This document shows, one piece after another, positions 1 through 5,208 of a stretch of 7,597 nucleotides of DNA. Source of the DNA: Firmicutes bacterium UBA7709. GTDB lineage: Bacteria > Bacillota_A > Clostridia > Peptostreptococcales > Anaerovoracaceae. Within the stretch, counting starts at the first letter, position 1, and the number at the start of each line of letters is the position of its first letter. The notes under the pieces are model-generated. The model was not told where the DNA came from. It made no database searches and was given only the letters and a program-made list of their open reading frames with translations. The position numbers and the translations under genes were made by a program. The DNA is taken from assembly GCA_002482405.1 (NCBI GenBank), contig DLFX01000269.1, positions 5,116-12,712 on the forward strand. The letters are read 5' to 3'.

Positions 1-216
1 GAGAACAAGTTCCATAAGAGTTTAGATTCTTTAGAGATCACGATAGACGGAGATTACGCGGATCTGCAATACAGCTTTATCCCTGTAAACTTTGAGAGGA
101 TCCGCAGAATTACAGGATATCTGGTGGGGACCGTGGAACGGTTCAACGACGCCAAGAGAGCCGAGGAGCGCGACAGGGTAAAGCACGGCGTAGGAACCGG
201 ATTTGAAATGATATGA
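1..216 (+). CDS. nrdD: Anaerobic (class III) ribonucleoside-triphosphate reductase, C-terminal end (partial)
   Basis: The window opens inside this gene; frame 1 stays open for 71 codons and ends at TGA 214-216. The last part carries the glycyl-radical signature RITGYLVG (fragment residues 36-43, radical glycine expected at residue 39), followed by RFNDAKRAEERDRVKHG, which matches the conserved tail of NrdD. Class III reductase makes deoxyribonucleotides from ribonucleoside triphosphates under anoxia, using a radical installed on that glycine by NrdG. nrdG starts inside the stop codon here (ATGA overlap), which supports the call. One oddity: the 38 residues before the glycine contain no cysteine, although in characterised NrdD proteins the four zinc cysteines lie in about this stretch. 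The fragment could therefore be a divergent NrdD or a separate small glycyl-radical-domain protein; the left edge prevents a decision. Confidence 0.82.
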   Translation, partial: ENKFHKSLDSLEITIDGDYADLQYSFIPVNFERIRRITGYLVGTVERFNDAKRAEERDRVKHGVGTGFEMI

Positions 217-701
217 ACGACCGGAAAACGATCCGGATCGCGGGCATTGTCCGGGAATCCATCGTGGACGGACCGGGGCTGAGGTTTGCGGTCTTTGCTC
301 AGGGCTGCCCCCATCACTGCAGGGGATGCCACAACGAAGGAACCCACGACTTCAACGGGGGTTACGACTGCGGGCTGACCCGAATCCTTGAGGAGATCGA
401 CAAAAATCCGCTGCTTTCCGGCGTGACGTTCACCGGAGGCGAGCCTTTCTGCCAGCCCGGGGCATTTTATGAGCTGGGCGTTGAAATAAAGGCGAGAGGT
501 CTGGACATCGTGGCATTTTCCGGATATACTTTGGAGGAGCTCCAGAAGAAAGCGGAAACGGAAGCGGATGTCAGGCATCTTCTGGGCATCGTGGATTACC
601 TGGTGGACGGTCCTTTTATCCTGGAAGAGAGGGATCTCACCCTGCAATTCAGGGGAAGCCGCAATCAGAAGTTCATCACCATGGCGGAAATCAGAAAATA
701 G
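213..701 (+). CDS. nrdG: Anaerobic ribonucleotide reductase activating protein (radical SAM)
   Basis: A 162-residue protein, normal for NrdG (about 155-180). It belongs to the radical-SAM activases: an iron-sulfur cluster cleaves S-adenosylmethionine and the resulting 5'-deoxyadenosyl radical generates the glycyl radical on NrdD. Visible signatures are DGPG (residues 19-22), the cluster-binding CPHHCRGC (Cys32, Cys36, Cys39), the SAM-binding TGGEPF (74-79), and a C-terminal FRGSRNQKFI that matches the GSxNQR region of the family. The ATG at 213 overlaps the nrdD stop by four bases (ATGA), and no strong ribosome-binding site precedes it, so translation is probably coupled to nrdD. The gene ends at TAG 699-701, only ten bases before the -35 box of the rpmB promoter, and no terminator is seen between them, so some read-through into rpmB is possible. 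Confidence 0.96.
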   Translation: MNDRKTIRIAGIVRESIVDGPGLRFAVFAQGCPHHCRGCHNEGTHDFNGGYDCGLTRILEEIDKNPLLSGVTFTGGEPFCQPGAFYELGVEIKARGLDIVAFSGYTLEELQKKAETEADVRHLLGIVDYLVDGPFILEERDLTLQFRGSRNQKFITMAEIRK

Positions 702-711
702 AAAAAAATAT

Positions 712-740
712 TTTACAAGTGGAAATCTATATGGTATAAT
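712..740 (+). promoter_or_regulatory. Sigma-A promoter of rpmB
   Basis: A -35 box TTTACA (712-717), a 17-base spacer and a perfect -10 box TATAAT (735-740), with an extended -10 TGG at 732-734. Transcription would start near 747, giving a leader of about 60 bases before rpmB with a strong AAAGGAGGT ribosome-binding site at 792-800. The layout fits a highly expressed ribosomal protein gene. Confidence 0.87.
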
Positions 741-807
741 GTCCCTTGTTTGATGCAAAAATTTGATTGCTTTAAAGAGCATTGCAATACAAAAGGAGGT
801 GCGGCAG

Positions 808-999
808 ATGTCAAGAAAGTGTGAAATTTGTGGTAAGGGTCAAGTATCCGGCAATAACGTTTCCCATTCCAACAGACATACCAGAAGAAAATGGAATGCG
901 AACATTCAGACTGTAAAAGTAGTTGAAAACGGAACAGTTTCAAGAAAGAACGTATGCACGAGATGCATACGCAGCAACAAAGTCAACCGCGCCATCTAA
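808..999 (+). CDS. rpmB: Large-subunit ribosomal protein bL28
   Basis: A 63-residue basic protein of the usual length for L28, a component of the 50S subunit. It begins [11 protein letters not shown] and contains the family stretch [14 protein letters not shown] (residues 19-32). Two CxxC pairs (Cys5/Cys8 and Cys50/Cys53) show it is the zinc-binding form rather than the cysteine-free paralogue that some Firmicutes carry for zinc limitation. The ATG at 808 is chosen over an in-frame ATG at 763 because it lies eight bases after AAAGGAGGT and gives the canonical N-terminus; the upstream extension would be unlike any L28. It is transcribed alone from its own promoter and closed by the terminator that follows. 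The next gene cluster on this strand starts more than 600 bases away. Confidence 0.97.
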   Translation: MSRKCEICGKGQVSGNNVSHSNRHTRRKWNANIQTVKVVENGTVSRKNVCTRCIRSNKVNRAI

Positions 1000-1011
1000 T
1001 ATACTTAGATG

Positions 1012-1041
1012 AAAAAACCTGCAGATTTCTGCAGGTTTTTT
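1012..1041. terminator. Rho-independent terminator, probably bidirectional
   Basis: Stem CCTGCAG (1018-1024) pairs with CTGCAGG (1029-1035) around the loop ATTT. Six A residues (1012-1017) precede it and six T residues (1036-1041) follow, so it can work on both strands. It starts 13 bases after the rpmB stop and would also stop the convergent minus-strand small genes. Confidence 0.9.
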
Positions 1042-1097
1042 AGTACCATCGGCGGCAGGATCTGGAACGGGCTTTACTCTGTCAACCGATGCTATGT

Positions 1098-1274
1098 TCA
1101 GCAGTTGAACAGTTTGAACCCGCAGAAGATCATCAATCCCCCCAGAATGATCAGCCAAAGCTTGGAGGGGAGAATAAAGGCGCAGATCGTGCATATTCCG
1201 ATAATCAGCAGAATCAGTCCGAAGAGCTCTACTTCTCCGGGCTTTATGCAGCATATTTTTCTCGGTTTCACCAT
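1098..1274 (-). CDS. Small two-helix membrane protein, unknown function
   Basis: A 58-residue hydrophobic protein that I do not recognise. It has a basic start (MVKPRKICCIK), a short polar link and two predicted membrane helices at about residues 17-35 and 39-55, with a PSK turn between them, suggesting a hairpin in the membrane with both ends on the cytoplasmic side. Six cysteines (8, 9, 28, 31, 51, 58) are many for so small a protein. The ATG at 1274 is preferred because AAGGA lies at a good distance; a GTG six bases further upstream would leave no spacing. That ribosome-binding site overlaps the TAA stop of the preceding minus-strand gene, so the two are probably co-translated. No homologue could be searched, but the start signal, hydrophobic pattern and paired arrangement favour a real gene over chance. 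Confidence 0.6.
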   Translation of the reverse strand: MVKPRKICCIKPGEVELFGLILLIIGICTICAFILPSKLWLIILGGLMIFCGFKLFNC

Positions 1275-1284
1275 ATTCACTTCC

Positions 1285-1422
1285 TTATGTGTTGAGCATT
1301 AGAAATGCAAATATCAGCACGAGGACGGCCAGGGCGATATACCACACGAAAACAGGGACGGTATGTATTACAATTACCGCACCGGCAATCGCTATTATAA
1401 CGCCGAACAGCTTGTAGCCCAT
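1285..1422 (-). CDS. Small two-helix membrane protein, unknown function (start uncertain)
   Basis: From ATG 1422 this is a 45-residue protein with two hydrophobic stretches, about residues 5-20 and 24-42, split by a short VPV turn. It is organised like the next gene downstream on the same strand, so the two may be diverged duplicates, although identity is low by eye. Three starts are possible: ATG 1422, with AGGAAG only two or three bases away, which is too close; GTG 1437, with a weak GGTGG six bases upstream, giving 50 residues; and ATG 1542, with a well-placed GGAG, giving 85 residues. The longest form would translate the two hairpins of the leader and begins inside a CATACAAT promoter-like box, so I prefer a short form. 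Function is unknown; small paired hydrophobic proteins are common in spore-formers, but nothing here proves that link. Confidence 0.5.
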   Translation of the reverse strand: MGYKLFGVIIAIAGAVIVIHTVPVFVWYIALAVLVLIFAFLMLNT

Positions 1423-1458
1423 CTTCCTATCTCTCACTGCAGACCACCCATTACCAGC

Positions 1459-1489
1459 TCGCCCAATTTGCCGCGCAAATTGTCGGCGA
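1459..1489 (-). promoter_or_regulatory. Imperfect hairpin in the small-gene leader (inner)
   Basis: A perfect inverted repeat CAATTTGC (1464-1471) / GCAAATTG (1475-1482) surrounds a three-base loop. After a two-base bulge (1483-1484) the pairing continues for five more bases, TCGCC (1459-1463) with GGCGA (1485-1489). It lies about 20-40 bases upstream of the short start codons of the minus-strand gene. There is no U-run on either strand, so it is not a standard terminator. It could be an RNA leader structure or a protein-binding palindrome. Confidence 0.5.
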
Positions 1490-1500
1490 ACTAATGCAAG

Positions 1501-1530
1501 GAAATCACAAATCTCCGATTTGTAGATTTC
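1501..1530 (-). promoter_or_regulatory. Imperfect hairpin in the small-gene leader (outer)
   Basis: GAAATCACAAATC (1501-1513) pairs with GATTTGTAGATTTC (1517-1530) around the loop TCC, giving 13 pairs with one bulged A (1524). It is AT-rich but long. It sits 11 bases from the neighbouring hairpin, and together they fill most of the leader of the minus-strand genes. The role is unknown. Confidence 0.5.
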
Positions 1531-1540
1531 TACTGCTAAC

Positions 1541-1548
1541 ATTGTATG
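1541..1548 (-). promoter_or_regulatory. CATACAAT box, candidate -10 element for the small membrane genes
   Basis: On the minus strand the sequence reads CATACAAT, identical to the -10 consensus known for sporulation sigma-E promoters (CATACAHT) and close to that of sigma-G. An ATA lies only 13 bases upstream, shorter than either class normally needs, so the -35 match is weak. TACAAT could also be read as a sigma-A -10 with a poor TTGCAC -35 at 19 bases. Transcription from here would run through both hairpins into the two small genes. Confidence 0.35.
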
Positions 1549-1578
1549 TTTCTCCGGGGGGTATCGTGCAAAAATTGT

Positions 1579-1607
1579 TTCTCATTTGCCTTAAAATATG
1601 GTAAAAT
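1579..1607 (+). promoter_or_regulatory. Extended -10 promoter of the Asp23-family gene and recG
   Basis: TATGGTAAAAT (1597-1607) gives a -10 box TAAAAT at 1602-1607 with an extended TGG at 1599-1601. A weak -35, TTCTCA (1579-1584), lies 17 bases upstream. The first in-frame ATG overlaps the -10 box and so cannot be the translation start; the start would be near 1614 for RNA and at TTG 1633 for protein. Confidence 0.65.
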
Positions 1608-1615
1608 GAACAGAA

Positions 1616-1624
1616 GTGAGGGGG
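1616..1624 (+). promoter_or_regulatory. Ribosome-binding site that sets a TTG start
   Basis: GTGAGGGGG ends eight bases before TTG 1633 and lies after the predicted transcription start. It is too far downstream to serve the in-frame ATG at 1606, so it fixes the start of the Asp23-family protein at the TTG. Confidence 0.65.
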
Positions 1625-1632
1625 CGAGACCA

Positions 1633-2025
1633 TTGCTTTACAGACTTGAAACGGCGGAAGGGGCCATATCCTTCGACAAGGAAGTCATCGGAAAGATCAT
1701 TGCCGAAGCCGTAGGGCAGTTTAAAGGAAAAGTGTTCATATCGAACCACAAGGGGAAAGTCATATCGGGAATCGCCGCCAAGCTGGGCATGATGGATGAT
1801 ATCAGCTTTATGGAGATCAATCTGGGAAAGGACGGGCTCGATATTCGGTTCTACATTCTGATCCGGTTCGGCACCAGCATCAACCGTGTTACGGAACAGC
1901 TCATCGAGACGATCAAAAACAACACTGAGAAAATTACCGGACTTGAAGTCAACAGCGTTTCGGTGGTGGTGGCGGGGATGGTTTCCAAGCAGACGGTGAG
2001 AAGGAATATCGAGGTAAGGGGATAA
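1633..2025 (+). CDS. Asp23/Gls24 family protein (DUF322, YloU-like)
   Basis: A 130-residue protein from a TTG start. The N-terminus after that start (LYRLETAEGAISFDKEVIGK) and the C-terminal half, with FGTSI at residues 79-83, then TEKITGLEVNSVSVVVAGM, match the Asp23 family, whose members in other Firmicutes are small cytoplasmic, often membrane-associated envelope or alkaline-stress proteins of no known enzymatic activity. An ATG-initiated form would add 9 or 29 residues that start in or before the promoter, so it is rejected. The gene ends 11 bases before recG and shares its transcript. In many Clostridia and Bacilli a Dak-type kinase gene (yloV) follows this one; here it is absent. Its role is inferred only by family and position. 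Confidence 0.85.
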   Translation: MLYRLETAEGAISFDKEVIGKIIAEAVGQFKGKVFISNHKGKVISGIAAKLGMMDDISFMEINLGKDGLDIRFYILIRFGTSINRVTEQLIETIKNNTEKITGLEVNSVSVVVAGMVSKQTVRRNIEVRG

Positions 2026-2036
2026 TCGGGGGCCAT

Positions 2037-4079
2037 ATGGATTTACAGGATAAAGTGACCGCGATCAAAGGGATCGGGCCGAAAAAGTCCGTCGCTTTAA
2101 ATAAATTGAATATCAATTCCATTGAGGATTTCCTGTTTTTCTATCCCAGAGACTATGAAGACAGGCGCGAAATGAGACAGATCATATCCCTCCGTGACGG
2201 CGACACCGCCCTGGTGAAGGGAAAGCTGATCCTCATGGTAAAAGGACGGGGCTGGTCCCCGCGGAAACAAACCTTAAAGCTTTTGGTTCAGGATGAAACT
2301 GGCGCGATGGAGGTTGTTTTTTTTCATGCGGGATTTTTGGACAAGACCCTGAAGCAGAGCGAGGAATACCTATTTTACGGTAAAGTGTCCGTAAACATGG
2401 GAAAGATACAGATGCTCCACCCGGAGGTCTCCAGATATGAAGCCGGTGGAGAACGGGCGATCCTGCCGGTCTACCCGCTGACGGAGGGGATATCCCAGGG
2501 AGATATGCGGAAATGGCAGAAGACGGCTCAGGAGTTTCTTCCGGAGCTTGAAGAGTATCTGCCGGAGAAGACCTTGGAGAGAAACCGCCTGTGCGGGATC
2601 CGGTACGCCATCGAAAACATCCATTATCCGGCGGACAAGAAACGGCTGATGGAAGCGAAATACCGGCTGATCTTCGAGGAACTCCTGTTTTTACAGACCG
2701 GATTGCTTGCGATGAAGTACAAAATGACCGCCCAAGAACTGGGGATCCGGTTTTCCGAAGCGGTTTTCATGGATGATTTTCTCGCACCGCTGCCTTATAA
2801 GCTGACGGTCGCCCAATACAGGGTGCTTTCCGAAATCAACGGAGATATGGAGTCATCCAAGGTGATGAACCGGCTCGTCCAGGGCGACGTGGGCTCGGGA
2901 AAGACCATCGTCGCCGCGGCCGCCATGTACAAGGCCGTAAAGAGCGGATTTCAGGCCGTCATGATGGCGCCCACGGAGCTTTTAGCCAGACAGCACTACG
3001 AAGGCCTGGTGCCGGAATTTTCCCGGTACGGCGTCAGCGTCGGATTTTTGTCAGGCAGCGTTGCGCAGAAAGAGAAAAGGGAAATCCTGGGACAAATAGA
3101 ATCCGGAGAGCTGGATATCATAATCGGGACCCATGCATTGATCCAGCCGGGAGTGAGATTTTCCAACCTCGGACTTGTGGTTACCGATGAACAGCACCGC
3201 TTCGGCGTGAATCAAAGAGCGCTGCTTTCGGAAAAAGGGGAAAACCCCGACGTGCTCGTAATGACCGCGACGCCGATCCCAAGAACGCTGGCGGTGATCC
3301 TCTACGGGGATCTGGACATTTCCGTCATCGATGAAATGCCGCCGGGCAGACAGCAGATCATCACCAGGTCGGTGGATTCCGCAGGCAGGGAAGCCTCCTA
3401 CGAATTTGTCCGGAGAGAGGTGGCAGAAGGCCGTCAGGCCTACGTCGTGGCCCCTCTCATCGAGGACTCGGAGACCCTGGACGTGAAATCCGCCCTGGGG
3501 CTTTATGACGAGCTTAAGGACCGCTTTTCGGACTTTGCCGTCGCCTTTCTCCACGGGGGAATGAAGCAGGCTGACAAAGACCGGATCATGGAGCGGTTCA
3601 ATGCCGGAGAGATCCAGATCCTGATTTCCACCGTCGTCATCGAGGTGGGGATCAACGTTCCCAACGCCACGGTCATGCTCATCGAAAACGCGGAGCGGTT
3701 CGGGCTGGCCCAGCTTCATCTGCTGAGGGGCAGAGTCGGCAGGGGGAAGGAGCAATCCTACTGCATTCTGATCTCCGAAGGAAGTTCGGAAGTCGCCAGG
3801 GAAAGGGCTGAGATCATGATGTCCACCAACGACGGCTTTCTGATCGCGGAAAAGGACCTGGAGCTGAGAGGGCCCGGCGAATTTTTCGGCATGAGACAGC
3901 ATGGGGTGCCGGATTTAAAGCTTGCGGATCTGGTAAAGCATATCAAAATTTTAAACACGGTTCGCTCGGAGGCGGAGCTGATCCTGAAAGAGGACCGGCT
4001 TCTGGAGACGGAGGCTCACGCCGGATTGAGGGAAAAAATCGATAAAATGTTTAAAAATGCAGAAAGTTTGAACATTTAA
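2037..4079 (+). CDS. recG: ATP-dependent DNA helicase RecG
   Basis: A 680-residue protein, full length for RecG. RecG binds stalled replication forks and Holliday junctions, reverses and remodels them with ATP hydrolysis, and limits over-replication. The N-terminal part contains a helix-hairpin-helix-like GIGPKK and the OB-fold wedge domain that splits the fork (about residues 50-150). The helicase core follows: Walker A GDVGSGKT (283-290), APTELLARQH, the DExH-type box DEQH (384-387), and TATPIPRT. The second RecA-like lobe has STVVIEVGINVPNA, QLHLLRGRVGRG and, near the C-terminus, GPGEFFGMRQHG. One family-typical stretch, LHGRM, reads LHGGM here, which is unlikely to matter. The ATG at 2037 lies 11 bases after the previous stop, with a G-rich rather than canonical ribosome-binding site, so it is probably expressed by coupling. 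Confidence 0.98.
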   Translation: MDLQDKVTAIKGIGPKKSVALNKLNINSIEDFLFFYPRDYEDRREMRQIISLRDGDTALVKGKLILMVKGRGWSPRKQTLKLLVQDETGAMEVVFFHAGFLDKTLKQSEEYLFYGKVSVNMGKIQMLHPEVSRYEAGGERAILPVYPLTEGISQGDMRKWQKTAQEFLPELEEYLPEKTLERNRLCGIRYAIENIHYPADKKRLMEAKYRLIFEELLFLQTGLLAMKYKMTAQELGIRFSEAVFMDDFLAPLPYKLTVAQYRVLSEINGDMESSKVMNRLVQGDVGSGKTIVAAAAMYKAVKSGFQAVMMAPTELLARQHYEGLVPEFSRYGVSVGFLSGSVAQKEKREILGQIESGELDIIIGTHALIQPGVRFSNLGLVVTDEQHRFGVNQRALLSEKGENPDVLVMTATPIPRTLAVILYGDLDISVIDEMPPGRQQIITRSVDSAGREASYEFVRREVAEGRQAYVVAPLIEDSETLDVKSALGLYDELKDRFSDFAVAFLHGGMKQADKDRIMERFNAGEIQILISTVVIEVGINVPNATVMLIENAERFGLAQLHLLRGRVGRGKEQSYCILISEGSSEVARERAEIMMSTNDGFLIAEKDLELRGPGEFFGMRQHGVPDLKLADLVKHIKILNTVRSEAELILKEDRLLETEAHAGLREKIDKMFKNAESLNI

Positions 4080-4090
4080 GCTATAAAAAT

Positions 4091-4118
4091 TTGCTTTTTT
4101 TATAACTTATGGTAAAAT
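4091..4118 (+). promoter_or_regulatory. Extended -10 promoter of rsmD-coaD
   Basis: TATGGTAAAAT ends at 4118, with -10 box TAAAAT (4113-4118) and TGG (4110-4112). A partial -35, TTGCTT (4091-4096), lies 16 bases upstream. It occupies the AT-rich 64-base gap after recG. It repeats, base for base, the extended -10 of the Asp23-family gene promoter. Confidence 0.65.
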
Positions 4119-4128
4119 AAATCTGATG

Positions 4129-4135
4129 AAGGAGG
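4129..4135 (+). promoter_or_regulatory. Ribosome-binding site that sets the rsmD TTG start
   Basis: AAGGAGG lies eight bases before TTG 4144. It overlaps the codons that would follow an ATG at 4126, so that ATG cannot use it; the TTG also gives the canonical RsmD beginning, (M)RIIAG. Confidence 0.8.
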
Positions 4136-4143
4136 CTGCAGGA

Positions 4144-4686
4144 TTGCGCATCATTGCCGGAGATTTCAAGGGCAGAAGACTGTTCACTCCGAAAGACAGC
4201 AGGATCAGACCCACCACCGATAAAGTAAAGGAATCCCTTTTCAGCATGGTCGCAGCTTATCTGGAAGACGCCGTGGTGATCGATCTGTTTTCGGGAACGG
4301 GGAACCTTGGGCTGGAAGCCATCAGCAGAGGCGCGAAGCGCTGCTATTTCGGGGACAAGTCCCGGGAAAGCCTGGCGCTCACCAGGAAGAACATCGCGCT
4401 CTGCAGGCAGGAGGATCGGGCCGTAGCCATTCTGGGGGACTTTGAATACGTCCTCAAAGCGATTCCGGAAAAAGCGGATATCGTCTTCCTCGACCCGCCT
4501 TACAAACAGGGGTTGATTCGGGAATGTTTCCATCAGATCGCATCCCTTTCCCTGTTATCGGAGGAAGGGATCATCGTTGCGGAGCACGGGGCGGAAGATC
4601 CATTGGAGGACAGGCTTTCCGGATTTATCAAGATAAAAGAAAAGACATATGGAACGATAACAATCAGCATCTACGCAATAGATTAA
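4144..4686 (+). CDS. rsmD: 16S rRNA (guanine(966)-N(2))-methyltransferase
   Basis: A 180-residue SAM-dependent methyltransferase that modifies G966 of 16S rRNA in the small subunit. It starts at TTG with (M)RIIAGDFKGRRL, the usual RsmD N-terminus, and continues with RPTTDKVKESLFSM. The SAM-binding motif I, DLFSGTGNLGLEAISRGA, begins at residue 47, and the catalytic N6/N2-type motif IV, DPPY, is at residues 117-120. Length and motif spacing are normal for the family. The coaD gene follows after 18 bases, the pairing found throughout Firmicutes, and both are probably read from the promoter at 4091-4118. The family also includes DNA methyltransferase-like proteins, but the context and N-terminus make RsmD by far the best choice. 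Confidence 0.96.
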   Translation: MRIIAGDFKGRRLFTPKDSRIRPTTDKVKESLFSMVAAYLEDAVVIDLFSGTGNLGLEAISRGAKRCYFGDKSRESLALTRKNIALCRQEDRAVAILGDFEYVLKAIPEKADIVFLDPPYKQGLIRECFHQIASLSLLSEEGIIVAEHGAEDPLEDRLSGFIKIKEKTYGTITISIYAID

Positions 4687-4704
4687 CTTGGAGGAAATGA
4701 ATCA

Positions 4705-5190
4705 ATGATAAAAAAGGTCCTTTACGCCGGTTCTTTTGACCCGATTACGAACGGCCACCTGGATTTGATCAGCAGAGCCGCGAAGCTTGGGGATCTTCTG
4801 ATCGTCGGAGTGCTCGACAACCACGCTAAGAAACCGTTTTTTACCACAGAGGAAAGGGTGGATATGATCAAAAAGGCCACCGGACATATCCAGAATATAG
4901 AGGTGGACAATTTCAGCGGTCTCCTTGCCGACTATGTGAAGCGCAACAATATCGACGTTGTTCTCAGGGGGCTGCGGGCCACGATGGATTTTGAATATGA
5001 GATCCAGATGGCGCAGATGAACGCCAGGCTTTACAACAACGACGTGGAAACCATTTTTTTAATGACCAGCCCGGATTACTCCTTTGTCAGCTCCAGCATC
5101 GTAAAGGAGGTCTTCATGCTGAACGGGGATATCAGAGGACTGGTGCCTGACAAGGTGTTGGAATACATGGAAATAAAATGCAGGAGATAA
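4705..5190 (+). CDS. coaD: Pantetheine-phosphate adenylyltransferase
   Basis: A 161-residue protein, exactly the family size. CoaD transfers an AMP moiety from ATP to 4'-phosphopantetheine, giving dephospho-CoA, the penultimate step of coenzyme A synthesis, and works as a soluble hexamer. Visible signatures are YAGSFDPITNGH at residues 7-18 (the nucleotidyltransferase TxGH motif is TNGH), RGLRATMDFEYE (88-99) and the second nucleotide-binding motif SSSIVKE (129-135). A GGAGG at 4690-4694 lies ten bases before the ATG; a nearer ATG at 4697 is out of frame. It is in an operon with rsmD and followed after 18 bases by the coiled-coil gene. No truncation or missing catalytic residue is seen. Confidence 0.98.
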   Translation: MIKKVLYAGSFDPITNGHLDLISRAAKLGDLLIVGVLDNHAKKPFFTTEERVDMIKKATGHIQNIEVDNFSGLLADYVKRNNIDVVLRGLRATMDFEYEIQMAQMNARLYNNDVETIFLMTSPDYSFVSSSIVKEVFMLNGDIRGLVPDKVLEYMEIKCRR

Positions 5191-5208
5191 AAGGGAGGAT
5201 TTGACTCG

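Noticed and set aside
54..782. A 242-codon open frame on the minus strand across nrdG
   Set aside because: It is antisense to a clear radical-SAM gene with an intact cluster motif, has no recognisable domain, and runs into the rpmB promoter.
1089..1295. Plus-strand open frames opposite the small membrane genes
   Set aside because: They lack ribosome-binding sites and encode unpatterned polar sequence; the minus-strand frames have coherent hydrophobic helices and start signals.
1423..1542. N-terminal extension of the first small membrane protein to ATG 1542
   Set aside because: A well-placed GGAG makes it possible, but the added residues would be encoded by two hairpins and the ATG sits at the end of a promoter-like box; kept only as an alternative start.
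3051..3902. A 283-codon open frame on the minus strand inside recG
   Set aside because: It is a shadow of the GC-rich helicase core; the plus strand carries all helicase motifs and the antisense product is low-complexity without family features.
4082..4104. TATAAAAA / TTTTTATA inverted repeat after recG, a possible terminator
   Set aside because: The stem is only A-T pairs and overlaps the rsmD -35 region; it is too weak to call a terminator.
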